Origin: Reichenbachiella carrageenanivorans | GTDB taxonomy: Bacteria; Bacteroidota; Bacteroidia; Cytophagales; Cyclobacteriaceae | Assembly (NCBI RefSeq): GCF_025639805.1 | Contig: NZ_CP106735.1 | Location: forward strand, 2,234,001-2,298,000 | Direction: 5' to 3' | Length of the DNA stretch: 64,000 nucleotides | In this document: positions 1 to 8,791 of the stretch, piece by piece | How positions within the stretch are numbered: the first letter of the stretch is position 1 | How the letters are laid out: each line of letters opens with the position of its first letter | Translations under genes and position numbers: made by a program | Notes under the pieces: model-generated | Databases searched by the model: none | What the model was told of the DNA's origin: nothing | What the model saw: the letters and a program-made list of their open reading frames with translations, nothing else

Positions 1-1
1 C

Positions 2-2125
2 AAGCAAAAAATCGTGCTCTATTCTGATGGCCAGCTTAATATCGATATGGTGGTAGATGTGATCGCACTGCAGGAAGTGATGATCGAGTCCGAAAGTGCT
101 GCCAATGTGGAAGACGTACTGATCGGAGTGAGCAAGATAGATGTACAAGAGACTAAAAATGTGCCATTGGTGCTTGGTGAAAACGACATCATGAAGATCG
201 CTGCTACTTTTGCAGGAGTGCAAACCATGGGAGAAGGCTCTTCAGGGTTCAATGTCCGAGGTGGTAAATCTGATCAAAACTTGGTGCTACTCAATGGGGC
301 TACGATTTACAATGCCTCTCACTTTTTTGGCTTCTTTTCGGTTTTTAATTCTAATGCCATTCAGAGTATGGATGTATATAAAAGTGGGATACCTGCCGCA
401 TATGGTGGTAGACTGTCCTCGGTATTCGACGTAGAGTCTAAAAAAGCAGACGTAGACAAGTTCAAAGGAGAGGGAGGGATCTCACCTGTCACGGCCAAGC
501 TCACGGTAGAAGTGCCAGTGATTAAAGGCAAGTCGGGGCTGATGCTAGGCGGACGAACCACCTATTCTAATTGGCTGTTGAAGAAAGTAGGCAATGCAGA
601 TTTTAGTGAAAATGAAGTATTTTTTGCTGATGGTATCTTGAGATACGATCACCAAATCAATGACAACAACGACATAGAAGTTAGTGGATACTACAGTAGT
701 GACAACTTTAGAATTTCGTCTGATACGGTGTTCTCTTTTTCTAATTTTTCCTATAAGAATGGCAATGCTTCTGTGAAGTGGAATCACCGGTTTAGCAATC
801 AAGTTGATGGCTCGCTTTCTGCCGTGTATAGTGCTTATGGCTATGATTTGTCTTACGACGAATCTCCTCCCAATAATTTTGTTCAGGATTTTGGAATCAA
901 TGAAGCCGCTGTTGTAGCTGATTTGGCTTATTATGCAGATGAGGTACATACCCTAAGAGGGGGCGCGCAGCTGAAAGGATATCAGATCAACCCAGGAACA
1001 AAATCCCCACAAACAAGTGAGTCACTAGTGGCAGAAGTATCTATTGATAAAGAACGCGCATTGGAAACCACTCTATTTTTGTCTGATGAGTATATTTTGT
1101 CCGATCGATTGACACTTTATGGTGGATATAGGTATTCATTTTTTACGAATTATGGACCCCAGACGGTAAAGAATTACCAGCCTGAGACTGTCAAAAACCC
1201 AGATACGGTCATTGGGGAGACGGTATATGATGATGGAGATCCTGTGCAGTTTTATCATGGGGGTGAGATTAGGGTCAATGCCCGTTATGCGCTAGATGAT
1301 GAGTCTTCAGTCAAGGCCAGCTATAATCGGACCAGGCAGTATCTTCATACCCTGACTAATAGTGCCTCGTTGTCTCCTACAGATACATGGCGCTTATCGA
1401 GTACGTATATCAAGCCTCAGGTCGCGGATCAGTATACATTAGGTTATTATAGAAATTTCAAAAGCAATATGATCGAAACGTCTGTAGAGGTCTATTACAA
1501 AGACATGGACAACTTGATTGATTTTAAAGTAGGGTCGCAGTTTTTATTGAATCCTAACATAGAAATGGTGGCTTTGCAAGGGCCAGGGAGGTCGTATGGT
1601 GTTGAGTTTTCAGTAAGAAAATCTGGCAAACTCAACGGGTGGATCAATTACGCTTTTGCTCGGAGTTTTATACAATTGGATTCGTCACACCCAGAAGAGA
1701 GGATCAACAATGGTAACGAATATCCTGCAAATTTTGACATGCCACATACAGTGAATATGGTGGCTAATTACAAAATCACCAAGCGGTGGAGCTTCTCATG
1801 CAATTTTACTTATAATACGGGACGTCCTGTGACCTACCCAGTAGGTATATATGATTTCAAAGGCATGCAGGCTGTCCATTACTCTGGAAGAAATACATTT
1901 AGAATGCCCGATTATATTAGACTCGACATAGGCTTGAGCCTAGAGGCCAGTCATAAAATAGCTCAACTCGCACATTCTTATTGGTCATTTTCGATCTATA
2001 ATGTTTTAGGTCGAGACAACCCGTATTCTATATTTTTTGATGTCAGAGATGGTCAGGTCAATGGCTACAAGCTGGTGGTATTCCCCACGCCTATTCCTAC
2101 CATCACATATAACTTTAGATTTTGA
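2..2125 (+). CDS. TonB-dependent outer-membrane receptor, 5' end outside window
   Basis: Outer-membrane TonB-dependent receptor. The frame is already open at base 2, so the start and the export signal lie upstream. The visible start resembles the end of a carboxypeptidase-regulatory-like N-terminal domain running into an LQEV motif. A plug domain follows (about nt 150-480), with a GFNVRGG segment, an LLNGATIYN segment and an AAYGGRLSSVFD segment. The rest is a beta barrel with alternating aromatic strands, ending in the sequence YNFRF with the terminal Phe typical of BAM substrates. The stop TGA overlaps the ATG of the next gene (TGATG), indicating translational coupling with the DUF4249 lipoprotein and the MG2 protein. 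The substrate cannot be told from sequence; the absence of a SusD partner argues against a classical glycan-uptake pair. Confidence 0.88.
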   Translation, partial: KQKIVLYSDGQLNIDMVVDVIALQEVMIESESAANVEDVLIGVSKIDVQETKNVPLVLGENDIMKIAATFAGVQTMGEGSSGFNVRGGKSDQNLVLLNGATIYNASHFFGFFSVFNSNAIQSMDVYKSGIPAAYGGRLSSVFDVESKKADVDKFKGEGGISPVTAKLTVEVPVIKGKSGLMLGGRTTYSNWLLKKVGNADFSENEVFFADGILRYDHQINDNNDIEVSGYYSSDNFRISSDTVFSFSNFSYKNGNASVKWNHRFSNQVDGSLSAVYSAYGYDLSYDESPPNNFVQDFGINEAAVVADLAYYADEVHTLRGGAQLKGYQINPGTKSPQTSESLVAEVSIDKERALETTLFLSDEYILSDRLTLYGGYRYSFFTNYGPQTVKNYQPETVKNPDTVIGETVYDDGDPVQFYHGGEIRVNARYALDDESSVKASYNRTRQYLHTLTNSASLSPTDTWRLSSTYIKPQVADQYTLGYYRNFKSNMIETSVEVYYKDMDNLIDFKVGSQFLLNPNIEMVALQGPGRSYGVEFSVRKSGKLNGWINYAFARSFIQLDSSHPEERINNGNEYPANFDMPHTVNMVANYKITKRWSFSCNFTYNTGRPVTYPVGIYDFKGMQAVHYSGRNTFRMPDYIRLDIGLSLEASHKIAQLAHSYWSFSIYNVLGRDNPYSIFFDVRDGQVNGYKLVVFPTPIPTITYNFRF

Positions 2126-3301
2126 TGTATAGATTATACTCTTTGTTCTTTTTGATATTTGGCTGGGCGATAGTGGTCAGTTGTGTCAAGCCATACGATG
2201 CGGAGTCATTTGATTTTGAATCTGTCATCGTAGTGGATGGATTGATCACGGATGAATTAAAAACACATCAAATCAAACTGCATTATACCTATCCCATAGG
2301 CACTTCTGATGATCACCCTGTAGAAGGAGCTACTGTATGGGTGACACACGATGAGCAACAGATCGATTTTTCAGAACAAACCCCAGGGATTTATAAATCT
2401 GAAGTGCCTTTCTCGGCAAGTGAATCAGAACAATATCAATTGTTTTTCACTACGAAAGAGGGGGAAGAGTTTCTTTCTTCACCGTCATCACTTACCAAAT
2501 CCCCACCGATTGATAGTATATATGATCGATATGCTGAATTAGCTTTAGATGGATCTACAAGTAACCTTGGTGGAATTCAGTTTTTTTTAGATACACATGA
2601 TCCTTCTGGCAAGGCTAAATATTTCCGTTATGAGTGGGAGGATCAGTATAAAATAATAACGCCTGTTGTCTCCTATTACGACTACAATAGGTCTACAGCT
2701 ACCTATTCGTGGCGAGAAAAACTGAATAACATTTGTTATGCAGGACACATTTCTCAATCATTACTGATTGGCAATACCGTAGGCAATAGTAGCGATCGGC
2801 TTCAAGAATTTCCGATTCGTTTTGTTGGTGGCAATACAGATGTGTTGAGGTCTCGGTATACGATTTTGGTAAGGCAATATGCGATTAGCGAAGCTGCTTA
2901 TAGCTACTATAGAAAGTTGAAAGAAAAGCCAGGAGTCTGGTGGATCTTTGTTTGACATGCAGAAAGGATCGATCGTAGGCAATGTTGTTGCAAAAAACGA
3001 TATAAACAAGACCGTATTAGGCTATTTCGAGGTGTCTGGAGTCAACTCACTCAGAACGTTCTTTTCCTTTTCTGATTTGGATGATCAGTTTTCTCTACCA
3101 TATTTCCGATATGTTTGTAATGGGCAGCCATTGGTCAAGACTACCGAAGATAGTATTGCTATCTATATGAATTTAAATACATCTTTACAGATAATGGATG
3201 TAAACCTTGAATCCGATCCACAGGCCACTATGGGGACTGATTACTGTATGGATTGCAGCTCTTATGGTTCTCTTATAAAACCTGATTATTGGACAGACTA
3301 A
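2125..3301 (+). pseudogene. DUF4249-family outer-membrane lipoprotein, single-base frameshift
   Basis: DUF4249 lipoproteins sit beside TonB receptors in Bacteroidota and their function is unknown. I start at ATG 2125, overlapping the receptor stop; this gives a hydrophobic N-terminus ending in a VVSC lipobox. Frame 1 runs to a stop at 2955 after YYRKLKEK. The rest of the family sequence (GGSLFDMQKG, then VLGYFEVSG) continues in the +1 frame to TAA 3301. Skipping one base around 2911-2935, for example in the CCAGG at 2929-2933, restores one protein of about 392 residues, a normal length for the family. The gene is therefore either broken, programmed to shift, or carries a sequence error. Cysteines near the C-terminus (MDCSS) and the whole downstream part look intact, favouring a recent event or an error. 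Confidence 0.8.
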
Positions 3302-5379
3302 TGGAGGGAGCGCAAAAAAATATATTTCTAATGCTGCTGCTCTGGCTAGTGCTGATGTGGCCCACACAAGTGAAGAGCCAGCAGAATATAGAGGAACGTG
3401 TCTACGTACATCTCAATAATCAGACATTGATTACTGGTGAGACTTTAAACTTTTCCGTTTTTTGTCTTTCGGACAAAACACAAAAAATGTCCCCGCTTAG
3501 TAAGGTGCTGTATATAGAGATATTTGGAGCGGATGGAGTCGTACATCAGGATAAAATAAGCCTAACGGATGGCAGAGGTCATGGCGAGTTTTTCGTTGCC
3601 TCTCATCTGAGTACGGGAAAGTACCAACTGGTGGCCTATACTCGATGGATGAAGAATTTTGAGAAGTATTGCCAGTTGCCTCTTACGATTGTCAACCCCT
3701 TCAAGGAATATGAACAACCTGATGATACACTAGCCCAAGGGGGCACATTAATCAATTGGTACCCACAAGGGTTGACTTTGACCGCGGATGTGACTAATAC
3801 AGTGCGTTTTAGATTGAAAAGTGCTCCTGAAAAACTGGAGGAGGGGTTTGAAATAAAAATATTAGGTGCTGCTGGGGAAATAGAACTGGAGACTAAACAC
3901 GATAGTTTCGGTGTTGGACAATTTGAAATAACTCCGAAATTAGGGGAACATTACCGCGTCCTTTTAGAGGATAAGAGTGGGCAGTTTCAGTTTTATGAAT
4001 TGCCAAAAGTGTTGGGTGCAGGTATGGTAAATACTTCGAACCCCAAGCGAGTATATGCCGAATGGAGCCTGCCTCATTTGAGTACATTGGATTTTCCTTT
4101 AGCTGAAAAATACCGACCTCGACAGCAAGTTCAGATTCAAACGGAGTTGGCTGCGGGTACCTATTCGGTCTCTGTGAATAAAAAAAGTGAATCCTTACCC
4201 TATCGTCATCACCGAGCGGTTTGGTCTAAATGGCATGCACCTAATTTGGAGTTTGTAGTAGATCCAGAAGAACTATGGGCTTCTCTACTTCCGCCTACAA
4301 CACTGATGGTTTATCACGACGAACAAATAGATTCGATTTATGCGCAAGTGTCTTTGTTGCCCGAATATCGAGAAGAATTTTTGGATGGTCTCCTTACCAA
4401 AGACTCTGGTGCTCCTATGGGTGGGGTACTGGTGGCATTATCCATTCCAGGTGAAGTATCTCAGGTGCGTGTGGCGAAAACTAAAGCTGATGGAACCTTT
4501 AGCCTGCCCTTCGAAAGTACCATAATTAACGCAGAGGGATATTTATCGGTATTAGATGCTGATGCTAGTTATCAGTTGAAAGTGGCTGATCCTTTTTTAG
4601 CGACAGCGCCAGATTTTAATTACGAACAATTAAAATTAGACAGTATACAGATACAGGAGATTATAAGTCGAAGCATTCGAAATCAAATAGAAAATGCATA
4701 CTATCAACCCTCTAGTGATACCCTGCTAAGGGTGAATGAGTGGCGCCCCCAAGTATCATACAATTATCATTATGTGTTGGATGAGTATGTTAGATTTAGA
4801 ACCATAGAAGAAACTATCACCGAATTTGTGACTACAGTCAACGTGCGAAAAGGCCGAGATCCGAAAATCAAAGTGTTTCTTCCTCAGTATACCAATACGC
4901 AGGTGGAGTATCCTCGGCTGCTATTGCTCAATGGCATCCCTGTATCCGAAGATCAAGTATTGGATTTCAGCCCCTATAAGGTGGAAAGCATCAGTGTTTT
5001 GAATAATAGGTATTATTTGGGTCCGCTAGTCGCAGATGGAGTGGTAAGCTTCAAAACCAAAGAAGCAGGGTTAGGTGGATTTGTGTTGGATGAAAACTAT
5101 GTGCGTACCGAAGTCAAACAATTGGCTATGCCAAAGCATTATAAATTTCCTATATATCAATCGGGAGTTGTTGAGAAAAGACCCGATCAACGAGACCAGT
5201 TGTATTGGGATCCCTTATTGCAGGTAGATGAAAAGCAGTCGATCAACATCCAATTTTATGCCTCGGATGTTATAGGTGATTTTCAAATACTCATTGAGGG
5301 ATTTACTTCTGAAGGCAAAGCCGTGTCTATCAGCGATACCTTTGAGGTCAGCGAGGCTATACAGTCTTCTGCTGAGTAA
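3301..5379 (+). CDS. Secreted MG2 / carboxypeptidase-regulatory-like / plug-like protein
   Basis: Large secreted protein encoded behind TonB receptor and DUF4249 genes. I choose ATG 3301, which overlaps the preceding TAA (TAATG); a TTG 12 bases upstream is possible. The N-terminus has a hydrophobic signal segment ending near VKSQ. Then come an MG2-like region (RVYVHLNNQTLITGETLNF), a Carboxypeptidase-regulatory-like fold around nt 4380-4520 (PMGGVLVALSIPG, DGTFSLPF), and a C-terminal plug-like segment (LLLLNGIPV, then ISVLNNRYY and GVVSFKTKE) as in TonB plugs but without a barrel. It probably acts at the outer membrane with the receptor. The function is not established; domain calls are from pattern only. 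Confidence 0.7.
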   Translation: MEGAQKNIFLMLLLWLVLMWPTQVKSQQNIEERVYVHLNNQTLITGETLNFSVFCLSDKTQKMSPLSKVLYIEIFGADGVVHQDKISLTDGRGHGEFFVASHLSTGKYQLVAYTRWMKNFEKYCQLPLTIVNPFKEYEQPDDTLAQGGTLINWYPQGLTLTADVTNTVRFRLKSAPEKLEEGFEIKILGAAGEIELETKHDSFGVGQFEITPKLGEHYRVLLEDKSGQFQFYELPKVLGAGMVNTSNPKRVYAEWSLPHLSTLDFPLAEKYRPRQQVQIQTELAAGTYSVSVNKKSESLPYRHHRAVWSKWHAPNLEFVVDPEELWASLLPPTTLMVYHDEQIDSIYAQVSLLPEYREEFLDGLLTKDSGAPMGGVLVALSIPGEVSQVRVAKTKADGTFSLPFESTIINAEGYLSVLDADASYQLKVADPFLATAPDFNYEQLKLDSIQIQEIISRSIRNQIENAYYQPSSDTLLRVNEWRPQVSYNYHYVLDEYVRFRTIEETITEFVTTVNVRKGRDPKIKVFLPQYTNTQVEYPRLLLLNGIPVSEDQVLDFSPYKVESISVLNNRYYLGPLVADGVVSFKTKEAGLGGFVLDENYVRTEVKQLAMPKHYKFPIYQSGVVEKRPDQRDQLYWDPLLQVDEKQSINIQFYASDVIGDFQILIEGFTSEGKAVSISDTFEVSEAIQSSAE

Positions 5380-5489
5380 CTATTCGTCGAGACCTTTCTG
5401 ACCAAAGTATTATAATTTTAGAGAAATCTTACGAAGGCCTTATCCTAATGAAAAGGATAAAACAAAGCCCATTATAAATCGCATAGTTT

Positions 5490-5514
5490 TATAGACCTTT
5501 GTGCGTGGTCTATA
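5490..5514 (+). promoter_or_regulatory. 8-bp inverted repeat in leader of the HAD-IIIC operon
   Basis: TATAGACC at 5490-5497 and GGTCTATA at 5507-5514 form a perfect dyad with a 9-base loop, ending 25 bases before ATG 5539. It could be a leader hairpin or an operator. A weaker TTATCCT/AGGATAA pair lies just upstream, around 5440-5460. Confidence 0.4.
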
Positions 5515-5538
5515 CTAGGCTTTTGAGATGTCATTTAT

Positions 5539-7323
5539 ATGTACGAGACGGAAATATATTTAAAATCTATAACAGAAAACCTGCCTTCGGATGTTTGGGA
5601 GAGCTTCTTCGATACTCAGCAAAGTATTAAAAAAAGAAGCGTCTTGCATTGGACGGAGCATTGTACCGAATGCGCCATGCCCGCCTGTTTTACTACATGC
5701 GATCTTTATTCGCCTAGGATCGATGGTAAATGTCAGCGTTTCGTCAAGGGAATAGAACAAGTGAAGTCTGTCAATCCCAACGATACATCTCCCGTCCTGA
5801 AAGTACAATTTAAACAGTGGGGCGTTTTTGCTACTCAGGGCAATCATGAACTGCACGACCCTGAAGAGGTTGAAAAAAAGGAACATAAGGATCATAAAAT
5901 TGCCCAGCTGATACAGCTAGCTCAACCAAAATTTCTTCGAAAGAAGTTGAGTCAAAAAAGGTATAGTGTCAAAAAAAATGAAATTATACAAACACAAAAC
6001 CAAAGCTTAGAACTCCCAGATGCGTTTCTCTTGGATGTATACAACCCTTCTAGTGAGACGCTATATTTGGGGATAATTGTCAGAAATGATGACGAGAAGT
6101 ATGGAAAGCTTCCCTTCCAATATCGGTTGGAATTAAAGCCAGGATACAATAAAGAAATTATTCCATTCAAAGAGATTGCTCGTAGCGTAAAAACAGAGCT
6201 GCCATTCAGAATCAATCTAATTCCTGAAAATATCAATAGCAAAATACCTCTGTATTTTGGCGTGATGGATTTTGTTCAGTTGAATAATTATGAACAAAAC
6301 ACTAAGGCTAGCAAACTCAAGTGTATCGTCTGGGACTTGGATCATACCATCTGGAATGGTACACTCGTGGAAGATGGCATAGAAAACCTCAAATTGAAAG
6401 AAGGGATCAAGGAAATTTTGGCCACGATAGAACAAAAAGGAATTATCAATTCGGTAGTTAGTAAAAACAATCCCGAACTGGGAATGGAAGCTTTGGCTCA
6501 TTTTGGGTTGGTCGATTTCTTTTTATACCCTAAAATATCGTGGCTTCCTAAAAGTAAAGGAATCAGAGAAATAGCGATGGATCTGAATATCAACTTGAAT
6601 ACATTCATGTTTGTCGATGATTCTATTTTTGAGAGAAAGGAAGTCGAAAATGTCTTGCCGCAGGTTCGGCTGATGGATGCGGTAGATTATCGTGAAATAT
6701 TAGACCTCGAAGCACTTCAAATTCCCATTACCTCAGAAAGCAAAAAGAGAAAAGAGTTTTATCTCAATGAGGTGAAGCGAAGCAAATTTTCAGATGATTA
6801 TGAGGGCGAGTATATCGAGTTTCTAAAGTCTTGTCATATAGAATTAGAGATATTAGAGCTCCAGGCTGAGCATTTTGATAGGGTGTACGAACTCACCCAG
6901 CGAACCAACCAAATGAATTTTTCGGGCAATAGATATAAGCAAGAAGATATTGAAGCCATTCATAAGAATGCGGATCTGGCAGCCTATGTGCTCAAGTGTA
7001 AGGACCGGTTTGGTGATTATGGAATTATCGCATTTGGAGTTATTAAAAAAACAGAAAATCGATTGATCGATCTAATGTTTAGCTGTAGGGTGCAGAGCAA
7101 AAGGGTAGAACACGCCTTTCTCACCTATGTGCTCAAAAAGTATCTTGAAAAGGACGATTTTTGGGTAACCTATAACCACACAGAAAAGAATAAATTTTCA
7201 GCTCAGGTTTTTGAAGATTTTGGTTTTGAAACTATAAAAAAAGAAGGTTCTTTGCGAGAACTGAAATTTAGTCAGGACAAAGATATTCTTGATGATCACA
7301 TCATATCAATTACAAACAAATAA
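5539..7323 (+). CDS. HAD-IIIC / FkbH-like enzyme with Cys-rich N-terminus
   Basis: A 594-residue protein. Residues about 262-400 are a HAD-superfamily subfamily IIIC (FkbH-like) domain with the DxDxT nucleophile motif at 266-270 (DLDHT), a VVSKNNP loop and a VDDS motif. Residues about 415-575 resemble the GNAT-like tail of FkbH proteins. FkbH relatives dephosphorylate and load a glyceryl unit from 1,3-bisphosphoglycerate onto a carrier protein. The N-terminal part has a cysteine cluster (Cys42, 45, 50, 54, 65; C-x2-C-x4-C-x3-C) that looks metal-binding, then a region I do not recognise. No acyl carrier protein is nearby. The stop is three bases before the methyltransferase ATG, so the trio forms one operon. 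The substrate is unknown; a surface-glycan substituent is an inference. Confidence 0.8.
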   Translation: MYETEIYLKSITENLPSDVWESFFDTQQSIKKRSVLHWTEHCTECAMPACFTTCDLYSPRIDGKCQRFVKGIEQVKSVNPNDTSPVLKVQFKQWGVFATQGNHELHDPEEVEKKEHKDHKIAQLIQLAQPKFLRKKLSQKRYSVKKNEIIQTQNQSLELPDAFLLDVYNPSSETLYLGIIVRNDDEKYGKLPFQYRLELKPGYNKEIIPFKEIARSVKTELPFRINLIPENINSKIPLYFGVMDFVQLNNYEQNTKASKLKCIVWDLDHTIWNGTLVEDGIENLKLKEGIKEILATIEQKGIINSVVSKNNPELGMEALAHFGLVDFFLYPKISWLPKSKGIREIAMDLNINLNTFMFVDDSIFERKEVENVLPQVRLMDAVDYREILDLEALQIPITSESKKRKEFYLNEVKRSKFSDDYEGEYIEFLKSCHIELEILELQAEHFDRVYELTQRTNQMNFSGNRYKQEDIEAIHKNADLAAYVLKCKDRFGDYGIIAFGVIKKTENRLIDLMFSCRVQSKRVEHAFLTYVLKKYLEKDDFWVTYNHTEKNKFSAQVFEDFGFETIKKEGSLRELKFSQDKDILDDHIISITNK

Positions 7324-7326
7324 CTC

Positions 7327-8031
7327 ATGCCCTTACATCCTTTTTTGATCAAGACCAACTTGTACAAGTTTATAGCAAGGGTGAGCAGACCTTTTCATCA
7401 TGTCTATAAATACATGACCTATCTTGATTTTGCAAGTAAAAATAAAGGCAAGGGGCTCGTGAATGACTACTACTATGGGGCTGCGAAATACGAAAATAGA
7501 TACCAGTTGCATGACAAGCTGTTGACAGATCTTAAGGATGAAGCTATTTATTACTACGAGTTTGGAGTGGCCAATGGAGACATGATCCGGCACTGGTCTT
7601 CGGTCAATCAAGTCGAAACTTCTCAGTTCGTAGGGTTTGATTCCTTTGAAGGATTGCCTGAAAGCTGGGAAGGTAAAGGCAAGGGGCATTTTGATCAAGC
7701 GGGCAATTTTCCAGACATCAAAGACGCCAGAGTCAGGTTTGTCAAAGGTTGGTTCCAACAGTCGGTATATAATGAATTGCTAAACTGTCAGTTTGATAAA
7801 CGCTGTGTGTATCATCTAGATGCAGATTTGTTTTCATCGACACTCTACGTGCTCTTTCATCTGCATCCTAAATTGAAAACAGGGGATATACTGATATTTG
7901 ATGAATTTTCGAGTCATGACCATGAATTTGAGGCCTTAGAGGTCTTCAAAAAATGTATCAATGAGCAATGGAATTTTAAGTTTGTTGGTGCAGTAAACAA
8001 TTACAGGCAAGTAGCTTTTTCTTTAGAATGA
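7327..8031 (+). CDS. TylF/MycF-like SAM-dependent methyltransferase
   Basis: Class I methyltransferase of the TylF/MycF type, 234 residues, cytoplasmic. Visible motifs are EFGVANG at 78-84 (SAM-binding loop), GFDSFEGLPE at 103-112, HLDADLFSST at 163-172 and FDE at 191-193. The paired acidic residues match metal-dependent sugar O-methyltransferases of macrolide pathways and their glycan-pathway relatives. Its stop overlaps the next start by four bases (ATGA), so it is co-translated with the deacetylase. A role in methylating a polysaccharide or lipid-linked sugar is inferred from its neighbours; the acceptor is not identifiable. Confidence 0.82.
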   Translation: MPLHPFLIKTNLYKFIARVSRPFHHVYKYMTYLDFASKNKGKGLVNDYYYGAAKYENRYQLHDKLLTDLKDEAIYYYEFGVANGDMIRHWSSVNQVETSQFVGFDSFEGLPESWEGKGKGHFDQAGNFPDIKDARVRFVKGWFQQSVYNELLNCQFDKRCVYHLDADLFSSTLYVLFHLHPKLKTGDILIFDEFSSHDHEFEALEVFKKCINEQWNFKFVGAVNNYRQVAFSLE

Positions 8032-8780
8032 TTAAGTATTTCAACTATTTCAAAAAGAAAATAGCAGATGTTTCATTGCGACAAATGGTGGAGATCCCTT
8101 CTCTTCCTATGGCCGTCAGCTTTACCTTCGATGATGTGCCAAAAAGCGGTTTTGTCAATGCACAGAAGGTACTCGACGAGCATCAGATAAAAGGGACTTA
8201 CTACCTTGCGCTTTCTTTTTTAGAGGGTAGATCAGAAAATTCGGACTTGTACAACATAGCAGATTTGCAGCATTGTGTTGACCAAGGGCATGAACTCGCC
8301 TGCCATACCTATAGTCATATTCATCTTTTTGAAACCAAAGAAAATAAGGTTATTGAACAAGATATAGCGATGAATAAGCAGGTGCTCGAAGCTTTACCTT
8401 TCGATTGTGAGTTCTTAAACTTTTCATACCCATATGGTGAGCAAACCTGGCAAGCCAAAAAAGTAATGTCTAAACATTTCCTTACCTGTAGGGGAATTGA
8501 TCCTGGGATCAATAGCGGGCAAGTGGATACTTACAATTTAAAAGCCATTCGTTTGTACGAAAATTTCAATCCTTTGGAAACCATATTCTCTTGGCTCGAA
8601 GCGCATCAAAAAAATGGAGGCTGGTTGATTTTTTATACACATGATGTACAGGATGATTATTCCAAACATGGCTGCTCACCAGCATATTTTGAAACCGTGG
8701 TAAAAAAATGCATCGAATTGAAACTAATCACCAAGACAGTGGCTGAAGTAGCTAAAACACTGCACTTATCTAAAGGATAA
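8028..8780 (+). CDS. Polysaccharide deacetylase (NodB-type) family protein
   Basis: A 250-residue carbohydrate esterase family 4-like protein. The metal-binding motifs of the NodB fold are visible: TFDD at 33-36, HTYSH at 93-97, and later SYPYGE and FYTHD. No signal peptide is obvious, so it probably acts on a cytoplasmic lipid-linked or nucleotide-linked sugar rather than on finished wall polymer. It overlaps the methyltransferase gene by four bases and closes the three-gene operon. Its stop lies only 11 bases from the stop of bioA on the other strand, and no terminator hairpin is evident between them. Confidence 0.85.
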   Translation: MIKYFNYFKKKIADVSLRQMVEIPSLPMAVSFTFDDVPKSGFVNAQKVLDEHQIKGTYYLALSFLEGRSENSDLYNIADLQHCVDQGHELACHTYSHIHLFETKENKVIEQDIAMNKQVLEALPFDCEFLNFSYPYGEQTWQAKKVMSKHFLTCRGIDPGINSGQVDTYNLKAIRLYENFNPLETIFSWLEAHQKNGGWLIFYTHDVQDDYSKHGCSPAYFETVVKKCIELKLITKTVAEVAKTLHLSKG

Positions 8781-8791
8781 GTCACCTGCCA

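Noticed and set aside
545..949. Long open frames on the strand opposite the receptor, bioA, relA and other genes
   Set aside because: They lie entirely inside well-supported genes on the other strand, have no recognisable domains and odd compositions.
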